Shown here one piece after another: positions 50,051 to 61,745 of a stretch of DNA of 64,000 nucleotides. The first letter of the stretch is position 1. Each line of letters opens with the position of its first letter. The stretch comes from Apostichopus japonicus (taxonomy: Eukaryota > Echinodermata > Holothuroidea > Aspidochirotida > Stichopodidae): positions 25,475,484-25,539,483 of the forward strand of contig NC_092564.1 of assembly GCF_037975245.1 (NCBI RefSeq), read 5' to 3'. A program made the translations under genes and the position numbers. The notes below the pieces were generated by a model, which was given only the letters and a program-made list of their open reading frames with translations, had not been told where the DNA came from and ran no database searches.

Positions 50051-50173
50051 GTGAAAAGGCGACATATAAATTTCTCATTATGAATCTGACTTAATCTGAC
50101 ATACCTTTCCAAGGATCAAGAAAATGTTAGCCAGTTATTGATCAGCAACAAACATTTGGACAATATTTTACAA

Positions 50174-50179
50174 AATAAA
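50174..50179 (+). terminator. Candidate polyadenylation signal
   Basis: This is the first AATAAA that I find after the stop codon at 49352, giving a 3' UTR of about 0.85 kb. A variant, ATTAAA, lies earlier near 49736. CpG frequency rises downstream, consistent with the gene ending about here. Confidence 0.45.
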
Positions 50180-50515
50180 AGGCATTGATAAGTTTCGAGC
50201 AAATGTTTCAATATAACGTTATTCATCGTGTTTCTATTTTGATAGTTTATTTCCAAAGGGGCTTAAATGTTTTGTCATTTGCACAGCCCTTGCTGCTGCT
50301 TAGTCGCTTAAGAGCTATGTTTACATATGTACCATAAAAATATTACTTCAAACTGTCTGAAATCATTTACTGTATAAAAAACAAGAGAAATATATCCAGA
50401 CAATTTAACAACATAAAATTTTGTCTTTTGAGTAGGTATTTTTTTTATTTATGATTATTTTTTTTTAATGCAAACAATGGTAACTGAAAAGGAGAACTCA
50501 TAAGCTTCAGACACC

Positions 50516-50790
50516 AAAAATAGTTGTTTGTTCTTAGTTTATTGAATATGTTAATGAAGAAATCCACAGCTCCTAGTGCCATTGGTACTTCATGTTTTTT
50601 TTCAATTCGGTGCCAAGAGAACATTCATGGACATTATAAATGAAGTGGAAACTCAAAAATAGTTGTTTGTTCTAAGTTTATTGAATATGTTAATGAAGAA
50701 ATCCACAGCTCCTAGTGCCATTGGTACTTCATGTTTTTTTCAATTCGTTGCCAAGAGAACATTCATGGACATTATAAATGAAGTGGAAAG
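50516..50790 (+). repeat. Recent tandem duplication of about 135 bp
   Basis: Copies begin AAAAATAGTTGTTTGTTC at 50516 and 50655. Both contain CACAGCTCCTAGTGCC and end near ATAAATGAAGTGGAAA. Differences are a few single bases and T-run length. Confidence 0.93.
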
Positions 50791-52544
50791 GGGGGGATTG
50801 AAGATAAAGTTCGGGATCGGGGTGCAGGGTTCATAATGATAAATGTGAACATTGTTCGCACTGTATTGAGGTGGCAGTCTTTCTGGGAGTATGCATTTGT
50901 AAAGCTGTAACAGTTTCGTTCTGGTTTCGATCCTGATCTGCAACATGTAGGATATAAATTACTAGGATAGATTTCACTGGGAGTCCCAATTGTTACCTCT
51001 CTTGCTCCTCTCCTCTCCAACCACATACGCATTCCCTCTATAATTGTGCAGCTGAGGGCATCGTTAACCGTCAGCTGTTAATCTTAGAGATGTTGGGTTA
51101 GCCTGAGAGCTATCTTCTATACCTTACCCATCGCCACTCCAACCCCATTCCCTTACCATCCCTCATTTGTACATTATATAGTAACATGTTGTTCTTGGCT
51201 ATTTGAGCAATTTGATTACAGACAAACTAAAAAAAAACTGGATAAGATTTTTCTTTACAGAAACATTTTTTTCAATTTTTGAAGAAGAAAACAACAGACC
51301 ACAAAAGAAATTTCAAAATTCGTTCTATTCAAAGAATATTGCTATGTGAAGCAAACTTTACAGTAATATAGCTTGGAAATGGGTCGTTTGGGATTAGATC
51401 TACAGTACTTATTTTTTCTTTTCAATTTTAAGAGGGCAGAAGCAGGTTTTGGATTGAAACCAGCTTTATACTAGACTCCTTTTTGTTACATTGACTAGTT
51501 GCTGAAAGACGTAATTGAATGACGCATAAGGCTATGTTTTATATTGGCAAAAGAAAAGCTGTTCGTTCCAGATGAGTAAGTTATAAAACATCGTTCTTAC
51601 GTCACATGCCGTGTTTTAGCAAACAAAAAACCACCTACTGTAATACTCGTTATAACAATACACTTGACTTTATTAAAATTTGAGCATAGCAGTGAAATTG
51701 CTTTCTATATATCATACTGTTATTGGTTTATAGGGTAGAACATTTTTTTTTTTTTGGCGTCAGCCAAGCGTGTGGAATGAACACAATTCCTACGCGGTTT
51801 ATTACACTCGTGCGATATTGGCATTTTTAACAGTTGCAGAAATAATTACATTTCGGCGAATTTTGTTATACCAACTTCGTCTTTTTGTGCTCAAACCACC
51901 GGAAATAATGACTTTTTTTTCTGTTCTTGGGAGTGGGGCGGTAAGATTTGATTAGTGATATGTATACTTAGGTGTTTGTCTATATATTGTTTATGGTATG
52001 AGATAGGTCCAAGTGTTGTAGCAAACAGAGCAGTTGTAAATTCATATTACATACTGAAATTGAAGCAAAGCAACTCAACAGAAAAACTTTTAAATGTTTG
52101 CGGAATGACATTCAATATAGGCAAAGTTGGAATAACGTAACTTGCATCGAAATGTTGTAATTTTATGGGATCACGTTTCTTCGGAATTAAAAATATCTGA
52201 CACCTAAAATTGCAGTCCGGTTATAATAATAATTATAATCCTTGTAGGCCTACTTTATATCCCGTGTATAGCCTATTATTACGTCAGATAAAACACGTAT
52301 ATAATTTCAATTCAAAAAAAGATTTAAATTTAAGTTCAAACGTTAAATCGGAGAAGCAGACTATCTGTACTTATATTGAATCTCACAGATTTCGACTAAA
52401 ACCGTGGTGAGACAACAATCACGCTTTGATCTGTATATATATATGATCTGTAATATATGATCTGTACGTAGAAAATGATCTGTTACAGTCGGATAATGTC
52501 ATAAGCATACCATCACGGCACGCAGGCTACATGTAGTCATGCTA

Positions 52545-52690
52545 CCAAAGGGTGACATGTTATGATCACACGCAGCCGGTCGCAAGTATTCATGATACCT
52601 AGGGTTTGATGATGGGATCAGTTTGGCACGTCATGCTCACATGCAGGTGACACATGTATTCATGATATCTGGAGTGTGGCTTATAAGAAG
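52545..52690 (+). repeat. Diverged 70-bp tandem repeat
   Basis: TATTCATGATA occurs at 52587 and 52657. Each is preceded by a TGCTCACATGCAGG or TGATCACACGCAGC segment and followed by a GGGTTTGATG or GGAGTGTGGC segment. Confidence 0.55.
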
Positions 52691-52772
52691 GGGATTATCA
52701 TATGCATGTCATAGCATCAGTATTGGTATCAGGGCTTCGACCACTGACAGTGCAATCAGTTTGATGTGATAG

Positions 52773-52784
52773 GATCACGTGATC
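52773..52784. promoter_or_regulatory. Perfect 12-bp palindrome with an E-box core
   Basis: GATCACGTGATC contains CACGTG, the core bound by Myc/Max or USF-type bHLH proteins. It may be chance; no promoter is seen next to it. Confidence 0.2.
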
Positions 52785-53574
52785 TTAGACCCGATGGAAG
52801 ACAAGTCGGCTGAAAATAAAACCGTCAGTTTGGGAGTTTTGGCTTTAGATCAGGTGTTCGTACGCACATTTTGTCCCCCTCGAATACCGTTTCTTACTCT
52901 GTTGAACCTGCATATGTGTTAGACAGTATTTTCATTTATAAACACTGCGTTGCTATCTTGCATAGTTTCATGGAATTTCGTTTAGACTAATATCTGAGTG
53001 AGGTACCTAGCTACAAGCTTTTTAGATCGGAAAGTAAGAGACCAATAAGCTATTCTTCCAATCACGAATACATCGTATAAGCATGATTTTGTAACTAACA
53101 GGAAGTTGGAAGTATTTGTGATTCGCGTTCCGAAATTGTGTCGGTTCATGTTTACATGATCCTTGGTATACCATAACTGTAGTTAATGGTGGGATTGTCA
53201 ACAATCTTTCTTTGTCTTTCTCAAGACAATATTTACAAACGACTGGTTAACAGGTTTGTGAAAGTTCTAAGAAGTGTAGATCCGCTAAACTGCGGATTCT
53301 GTGACCCGAATAATGATAACTTAGTTAGTTTGGAAGCAAATCGTTCTTTCCTTGAAGAACAGCCATCAGCTTGATTGTGGTTGGTCGACAAAGTGGCCAA
53401 TCAAAGTTCCAGCTTTTCTTTCTTGGAAGTGATTGCTTTCTGAGTGACGTTAAGGGTATGGAAACGATGTTACGTAATACATTTGGGCAGTGCGTTCTAA
53501 TTAGATGATAATATGAATTTCAAAAGTTGTGCCTTTTAATAAGGAAACGAAAGGAAATAGAATGATAGATTTAT

Positions 53575-53625
53575 TAAAGTTTGTATGTGTGTTTGTGTGT
53601 GTGTGTGCGTATGGGTGTATGTTTC
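53575..53625 (+). repeat. GT-rich simple repeat
   Basis: An interrupted (TG)n tract with GTATG variants. Confidence 0.8.
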
Positions 53626-56589
53626 CTTTGTTTCCTTTTCAAATCTTTAACGTTCTGTATACAGAGTCTAAGTATTAGATCTTAATAAATTATTCTTAAA
53701 ATATGATTGTTGAATAATTTTACTGCCCTCCCATCATCCCAAGTCCTGTCATGCCTTACAGTATGCAAAGCTAGTATTCGAATCGACGGTTGAGTGGTTG
53801 TATTACCTAATTTGCATATAAGGCTCTGTGCGAAAGTTGTTATTGTTGTTAAGTACATTAGGGTAAGTTCCAGCTGACTGTATTTACTTTGGGATGTATA
53901 GTATAGGTCCGAATAGATACAGTGCATTCGTTACGAACAACACGCTGGTCACGCGTTCTGTACAGAACTCATAAGGCTGTATTCATTGTAGAAATGACAG
54001 CTGCATTAACGATAATGATGCACAATGGGATAAGCGACAATTTCTTTCCACAAATAGGCTAAATACTCCTTCCAAATACGGAATGTGATCTATAGTAAAA
54101 TTGTGTTTTATTCGGTGAACCGAAGTATATGTGATTGTCTAACCCTAGGCCTTAAAAATGAGTCTATGATGCCGAGGTGTGCCTAGCCCTAGCCTTTAGT
54201 AAACGGTACAGCGGGCAAGTGATTGCTGTATTACCATGCTAGTTGCACGTTTTAACGTTAGATTATGAGTATATGGATGGAAACGAACTAAGGTGATACT
54301 TATAAGGAACGTAACTAACTGCGGTATGGCATGTATGAGTTTCCTTAGTGAAACAAAATATTCAGATCAGTACACCGCATAACCTTAAATTACTTTCGTA
54401 TTTACAAATTGGGAATAACCATTTTCTTTATTGTTTTCAGGCTGTTTTTTTGTTTCAAAATCATTTCGTCAACCTTACTTTCCAAAGGCATGTTGCTTGA
54501 TTTCTGTTATAGTATTGAAGTTTCAATGGTACTCACTTTACTATGCTATTACGTTTGCTTTCTTTATCAAGTGTCCGACTTGATTGAGTAAAATTGATAT
54601 AGTGTTTATCACAGATGCACCCGGTTTGTATTAATTAAGATAAGTATATTGCAACAAGGCTTGCGAACTTTATGCATTGTAGGATATTAGTGATATCAGT
54701 GGACGTATACGTAACATAGTCATTGAAAACGACTTGATCAAACAAATATTATAAGATCTGTGACGTATATATATATTGTTAATTTCTTGTTACAACATGT
54801 ACCAGTAGTCGTCATTTCTCTGCTTGGGCGCTAGGCCAAAGCTGAAAAAAAAAATTATCATTGCGATCCATAATTGCCCCTTTAACCTCTTAACATTGCA
54901 TGAAATATTTGTTTTATTATTAAACGAAAACAGCGTCACATTTAGCACTGGTGGAAAATATTTCAGCAACGTGGAGAATGTTCCAACTTGGCAGGATAAA
55001 GATTTAATTCTTTGATATCATTTATGCTTTTGCTTTCTAATTTGTTAGAGTGTACAGTATATTATTGAAATAAATGTAGGCACATTCTTGTTATTCTAGA
55101 CATATCACCGTTTTGTGAGTCAGTTCTCCCTTTTCAAAGACCCTAAACAAAAAGATTACAATTGAAAGGATTCTTTAAATGATTCTGTAATGGAGTTAAC
55201 ACCTCGTTGCGCTGAAATAGATTGATAAGATCGAACTTTATACAGTATAGCACACACTAGTGGTCATCTGTTTACAGTAGTTATTAAAATCGACTTGGTG
55301 AAAACAACATTTATTTGATCGATGACGACTCGCCATGACGCTTTCAAGAGCTGCATGCAAATTGTGTAACGTGATAATGAGAAAATTGTGTGTATGCGTG
55401 TGTCTTTTTTGTGTGTGTGTGGGGGGGGGGGAGGGGTATTCGAAAAGATATTTTAAACAGCACGAAGATCTTCATGTATAGACAATTTAAAATAAATCAT
55501 GTTATTTCCATATCTTTTTAACTTTCAATGATCATGTTACATTTGTACATATGTATATTGACATGTTAAGATCGTATATTAGGCAGTTGTGCACAGATGG
55601 CAATGGACTTACAAACAAAAAAACGTTATATAACAGTACATAAGAAGAGAAAGAGGAAACCAGAGAATATAATTTAAAGATTTTAAATCGAATTTTTATA
55701 TTTTTTATGTTTCATTGATTAATGTGATATCCCGCACATTAATGGATTAAGTGCACGGGAGAAGGGGTAATTGGTATGGTGGTGGGGAGGGGGAGAGGGA
55801 TATCGAGAGCAAGGTCTGGCCCGGAACGTTTATACACCGGGCCCCTTTTGAAGTCTTCCTAGATTCATGGCCCCTAACCGCCCTCCTCTCCCCTCCTCGT
55901 CAGACCAGGGGGAAGTGATGTATAGTTCATTCACGAGCATCGGTGTACGCATTGGACTATTGAACTGCATTGGGTAAGAGATTTCCCGAACAGTTTAAAC
56001 TTTAAGACTGATCCGCAAGGAAACTTAGCAATTTCAACTTTAATCATTGCGCCCAGCCTGTCACAACTTTCTCCCCATAACTGATAATGCAGTGCAGCCT
56101 GAAGGGACATATAGTGACATCTGTATCCTACGGTGACCATTCGAGAGTCACGGACAGGATGTCATAATTTGAAGGTATCAAATCCAAAAATCGTAATCCA
56201 TATAATGTAAATGACTACCTTTGATCTATCCTTTGAATAGCAATCTGTATTGTGGATTAAAACAACTTGTTAAAGCCCAACACGTTTGCGAAGATGAATG
56301 GATCCCAATTGTGACTATCAAAAGGCAACCAATTGTAGCGAACGTTAATTGCCTTTAAAAAATTAGGACATTGATATAGCAACAACAAGTTCAGTAAACT
56401 GCTATTATAGCAACTATTATACCGATCGCTGTTAATAAACAGAAGGAACAAAGTGGTCGTGAAAAGTCTAAAAAACAAGACGGGAATATCAATGCACCAG
56501 ATCCGTAATTGTTTGACGATGAGGACGTAACACGTTTGATGGACTAATGAATCGTATATAGGCCTTTTAAATATCTCATCAATATCTTG

Positions 56590-56745
56590 TAATTCTTTTT
56601 TTTTTTAATGGCGCCTCCAGACGGCCGGATATGGTTTTCGAAGAATTTCGGAGTCCGACTCCAGCAAATGGGCCGGTAATTTGTTTTTTTCTCGGTACTT
56701 GGCACCGAGCCCCCTTGGTGCCTAGTTACGTCACTGCACTCAGGC
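56590..56745. mobile_element. Probable transposon debris
   Basis: A T run is followed by GGCGCCTCCAGACGGCC. The stretch also holds a short inverted pair around GGTACTTGGCACCGAG and ends in TAGTTACGTCACTGCACTC. The CpG-rich, out-of-context composition resembles an element end, but no matching terminus or target duplication was found. Confidence 0.3.
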
Positions 56746-57431
56746 ACACGCACATACACCCCATATGAACACACGAACGAGCGACCGCAACGTTAAAGGA
56801 AACGTATACAAACGAAGGGACATGATGAGTTTGATTACAACAACAGGGCGCCACCTTAAATACATGAATACCACAGTATAAACCAAAAGTATACAGGCCT
56901 TTCCCCCCTCCGTTGGGTCCCACGACTCTTACTTCTGCAGGGCCTCGGGTAAAGCTCTCTTATGATAACATGTTGGAGTTAATCACCAATCTATTGATCA
57001 AGAATGCAACAATTTGCTAATTCATTTTAGAAATTTAAAGCCACACACAACGAATTTACAGACCTCTATTTCTCTCCCTCTCTCCCCTCATATGCTATTA
57101 AAATGACTACGTACGCCATTGCATTGTAAAAACAACATAATAAATTGTGCGAAATACGGTACGACAGCGCACTGCAGTGCGTAAAATATCTGTGTAAAAT
57201 ATATCTTGTGAGAGGATGATGAAAAAAATGCAGCGTCTGGTACCTTTAGCTTTCTACTCAAGTGTCACGTATAGACCGTTTAAATGACTGGCAATATAAA
57301 ATAGTGGCTATGACTAACATATATACTGTGAGGATGCTGCAATGCCACATAATGTAATTGAATTTCACATTGCCGACTTAGAAACGACTCTAATTTCTCT
57401 TCTCTTCAAGGGGGCAGGGGGGCGTTACAGG

Positions 57432-57797
57432 CAAGGGCGTAGGAACCGGGGGGCTGGGGGTGCCAGCCCCCCAGTGAAAAATATGGTGGGGCGGAAGTAT
57501 CATTCCGCCCCCCCCCCCCCCGCTTCGCAAGTCAGAAAACCCCTTTTTCATTTCCAAATGAGAAAAAAATCTCATTTGGAGCACCAAATTGCATCTAAGG
57601 CCAGGTGAAAATGCAAAATTATTTACAAAATGGAGTGGGTGTTGAAGTGTGCTATATTGCACCAAATTGCATCTGAGGCCACCTGGAAAAGCAAAAAAAA
57701 ATTAGGGGGACACCCCCTCCCCTTAGACCCCTCCCCCAGGCCGGCCATCAGTTTTCAGCCCCCCCCCCCCACTCAAAAGTACCTTCCTACGCCACTG
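57432..57797. mobile_element. Intact hAT-like MITE with 8-bp target duplication
   Basis: The left end is CAAGGGCGTAGGAA and the complement of the right end is CAGTGGCGTAGGAA. The 8-bp GTTACAGG lies directly on both sides (57424-57431 and 57798-57805). The interior contains a self-complementary GGGGGCTGG/CCAGCCCCC near the left end, long C runs, and GCACCAAATTGCATCT twice (about 57580 and 57659). It has no transposase frame. The interior is shared with the remnant at 5565-5815, so the family has several copies in this genome. Confidence 0.85.
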
Positions 57798-60700
57798 GTT
57801 ACAGGTGATATTTTCCCTCTCTAGAAATCTATTAAAATGGTTATGGCTACAAAAGAGACGTAAGGGCTATGTACTGAGCTTTTACGTTTTGATAGAAAGA
57901 TTTGTTTGATGGACTTTTGCAACTTTTTCTCCCTTCTCACAAATGCAAAGTTTTCGTCGACAAATCCCACCTACACCCGAAGACCTAACATATCATAGAT
58001 TTGGTACCGAAGTGAGAGTGCTCGCCGTCGGCACAGATGAAAAGCAATTCCACGCAATTTCGCACACCTGCTTTGTATAGACCCATATTAATTACGTTAA
58101 GTGGGACAAAATACGTATACATATATAATAGCGTCGACAGTTGCAAAGAGAAGGCATACTGCATGATTTGGAGAGATTTTTCAATGGTCGAATTTAAGCA
58201 CCCCTTTTGAGTGTCCTAGGGGAGGTATTATGGAGCATGTGTATCTAAGTAAATCCCTCCCCGCCTCCATTTCCCTACTCCCACCTCAGAATATTCTTTA
58301 TGCTTTCGACGTAATATAGGCTAAATTCTGTTACCCATGATGTGGCTGTAATTTGCAGATAGTATAAGTTAAATGGAACAACATGTGCAGGGCTAGAAAT
58401 TTGTTGTGGCATACGTTATGGGTGTATATAGAGGACGGTCCCACCTCCATGAAGGTCGTGGAGAAGTTTATATGACGTAATTAAAATATTGAGTGACGTT
58501 AGTCTTCAGAATGGTTGGTATTTGTGATTTATATTGGTGACGAACAGATGACAACGGTAACGAGTCTAACGGTCCCGGGCTTTGATTAATGACCATCGCG
58601 TGTTGGCATTTCATTCACTCCTATTACTATACTTTTCACCCTGCAGGTCCACTATATATGTAGGCTGGCTGATTACAGTCTTTGACCGAACGCATGCAAA
58701 CCTGAGAACAAGTGTTGAGTGTTCCGTTCATGGTGAAAAGCGTTAGAAACTTCGGTTATTCCAATAGCAGCCTTCGAAAATTAGTGAGCGTTTGACTGCG
58801 ACACGTACGTGGACACTTGTGGACCTGGTCAATTCAATCCCATCGTTTATGAGTATACAACTGCAGAAGATGTGTTCGAATATAAATGCATATGCACCGT
58901 AAGAAACATTTACCTTGAAGGCCTAATACGACATTCCTTTTGAGGCCTAATGGTTAGATATTTCTAGAGGCTCTTGTATCTAGTTGAACTGGGGAATAAG
59001 GACGAAGACCAACGTTGAAAAGATTCCATCCTCAGGCCACCCCTACCCCCCCCCCCCCCCCCTGTGGATATACCATTGTGTGAGAGTTTGCTACGACTTT
59101 CTATATTTTTAAAGGGAGAGTCACAAAAGGTTTACATATCATATTCTTATCTTACAAATTCTTGCTTAGGCATCTAAAATGTCACTCCCTTTCAAAGTAA
59201 TTATAAAAAAGTACATTTGCAAACCTCTAGTCTCTTTCACCAGCCCCTTCCCCTCTCCTCACCCTCGCCCTCTCATATACCACCGGGCCTTTACTTGCTG
59301 GGATAGCATTGGACTCCACCACGGGGTTACATCAGGTCATTGTGAATGGCAGCACGTCGTGTGTGCTCATACTATCCAGTCATTGGAAACTGGGTCACGT
59401 TATTGGGTTTAACTGCACCCGGATAATGGTGATGTGAGTTGTCGGACCTAGTTCTTGGCTACTGTCATTTGAGTTACACCACTCTAACGTGTCAGCTATC
59501 TAGTTGATTAAAATATGCTATACGTAACATCAGTAATATTCTGAACTATTGAATAAAAGTTTTTTATCCATTCCAAACGTGCATGTCACAAATCCAGAAC
59601 GAGATTATGGTCTGTTTGGTCAAAAGATGACTCTCTTCATTGTACCTTCGATTGAAAATTTGTTAAAGCACATTGGATATCAATAATTTGACATCCTAGT
59701 GGTTCTTATAGATCTGATATATGAAGACAAAATGATTACACATTATAGTTTCACAGCTTGGACAACAAACTTATAACGTATTATATGTCACAGGTTGGAC
59801 AACGTTATTACTTGTTTTCAAACTATGAAAATGTTTATGTATTACAGATTGGGTCACTAATTCTCAGTCTACAATTTACTCCAGTACAAGTAACAAATTA
59901 TAAAACAATGAATGCAAACATGCATGTCAAATGCAAGGATGACTCTAGACAGAGTTGACATTAGTCTTAATATATTCTAGTCCCAAGAAAAAAAGAAAAC
60001 ATGCGTGTTGAAAATGCTTCTATATAGCCTCATGCGCAGAAACACATTGTATAGAGAATGCGTAGACAGTACGCATGTGCAGTAACTAAGTACAATGAGC
60101 AAAATATTTCGCTCATGCGTACTGGACTATACTATATCAACAGTATGATATTTAGTATAGTCTCCCTATATCATTTTGATGTCGCTCACGTCAAAGCCGC
60201 GAGACTGCACTTGTTTTGCTCATCTACCAAAGACATGGAAAACCTTGTTTATTTTTGTGTCACCAATGGCACGCGTATTTCAATCAAACGGCCCACACTG
60301 ATCGTTATTGTACATCGACTCGACCTCATTTCGCTTGAGGGGAATAGTTGATCATGCTGCTGAAACTCTATATAATAATTATATAGACCATCGTGAGGCG
60401 TACTTTAGCGACTAACATCACTATGATCTCGTGTATTTAACAAACTCTTCATGAAATATGATCAAGAATGAAAAGGAGTGTTAACAAACTAAGTACCGAT
60501 TCTTTCAACCTTATCTGGGTGGCTCTTTGCTTGAACTAATTTCTCCAGCTGTCGTTAGACAAAATAGTAAAGAACTCCCGGCATATCTAGTACATCCATG
60601 ACGTTCTCTGAATCACTATTGCTAACAATATTACATGTAAAATTTGAGCATAAAATGTATATCTGATGTCGTTACGGATGTTATGTCCAAAACATTTATC

Positions 60701-61539
60701 TATGGGTTCCTTCATGGAACATGGAACGACCAGATACGCTACCATCGTGGCATGCTTTATGTCTGTTCAATTAGTTGTCCATGTAAATTCATGAGATTTT
60801 TCAAATAGTTTTACTACACCCGTACCACCGATTCTCGTCCGTCCCCATCCTTGCTGATCACATGATTAACCTCCCCTGTATCCATCCATCCACACCCACC
60901 CCATCCCCCTCCCCACCCTACCCCACTCCTTTTTAGCCCACCTTTTTTTAATTATTGAAGCATTCTATTATTAAGTAACAAATGTGAATTGGACGCAGCT
61001 AGGGTTATTGTTAATACATGTGTTGCAGCCATTGCCCCGCTATATTCTCAGAGCAAATCGACTGTTCCATTTTTCAAACATATGCCTAAATGTACCATTC
61101 TATGCACTTCAAGCATCTTGCAGTCTTTGAGTCAACATTTCCCAATTCTCACACGTCTGGAATCTGTTGTCAATTGCGTCTCTCATGATAAACTTTCTTT
61201 AATACCTTCAGACGGAAAGTTTCCCTAAAATGCCACGTAGATTCGTCGTGAGGCATGAAGTCGCATATATAAATTCATTCCAAATTACCGATCGTCTCTT
61301 CATAACGCAACTATCGTCACTGCTTATGCCTTTCAAGACCGCCGTCTGAACCGTATTGTTAATTTCAACTCATTTGCACTTGTTTCAATTTGCTTGGTTA
61401 CCACGTTGCTAAGGCAGTCCAAAAAGGCAATAACAAACGACGGCATCCTGTCTTAATTTACTTCCGCGCTCTTTTAATGTAAACTCTGTTTGACAATGCA
61501 CACATTCTTTTCATATTTTAACTTCCGCACTTCCGCCCA

Positions 61540-61745
61540 CGCACATTAATCTACATCCGAGCTTGGCAGGCGAGCCGAGTCGTATAGTTAGTTATACTTA
61601 CGGCGGTGATATCGTTTGTTCGGAACTTTTAAAGGGATTTAGTGCTCCAGCGTATTAGCCCGGTTATTCCGAAGGGCATAAAACGCAGTTAAGGTGGGCT
61701 TAAAGTGGCGAACGTGAGTTAGTTGAAAAATACCCTGGTAAGACG
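61540..61745 (+). promoter_or_regulatory. Candidate promoter and first exon of a rightward gene
   Basis: A CpG cluster (ACTTCCGCCCACGC, GGCAGGCGAGCCGAGTCG) is followed by good donor-like sites, GGCGAAC|GTGAGT at about 61710 and CCCTG|GTAAGA at about 61738. No coding start is obvious. Evidence is composition only. Confidence 0.25.

Larger units (their letters stand above)
8340..50180 (+). other. Proposed transcription unit of the SH2-SH3 adaptor gene
   Basis: Three certain coding exons lie at its 3' end. Upstream, CpG is rare: I counted about 4 per kb at 18.0-19.0 kb and 6 per kb at 26.0-27.0 kb, against about 33 per kb at 58.5-59.5 kb. CpG recovers soon after the stop codon at 49352. In invertebrates, methylated transcribed gene bodies lose CpG, so the depleted block is a reasonable proxy for the transcribed span. 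The left limit (8.4-10 kb) and the number of first exons are inference. Confidence 0.4.
50791..57423. other. Intergenic stretch, no gene recognised
   Basis: CpG rises across this stretch. It contains diverged repeats at 52545-52690, a GT-rich repeat near 53575-53625, G runs near 55419 and 55785, and transposon debris at 56590-56745. A 62-codon frame at 53186-53374 follows a pyrimidine-rich tract but has no recognised motif. Confidence 0.45.

Noticed and set aside
49854-50094. Long acidic (poly-Asp) and poly-Ser frames
   Set aside because: Both are translations of the (TCA)n microsatellite in the predicted 3' UTR.
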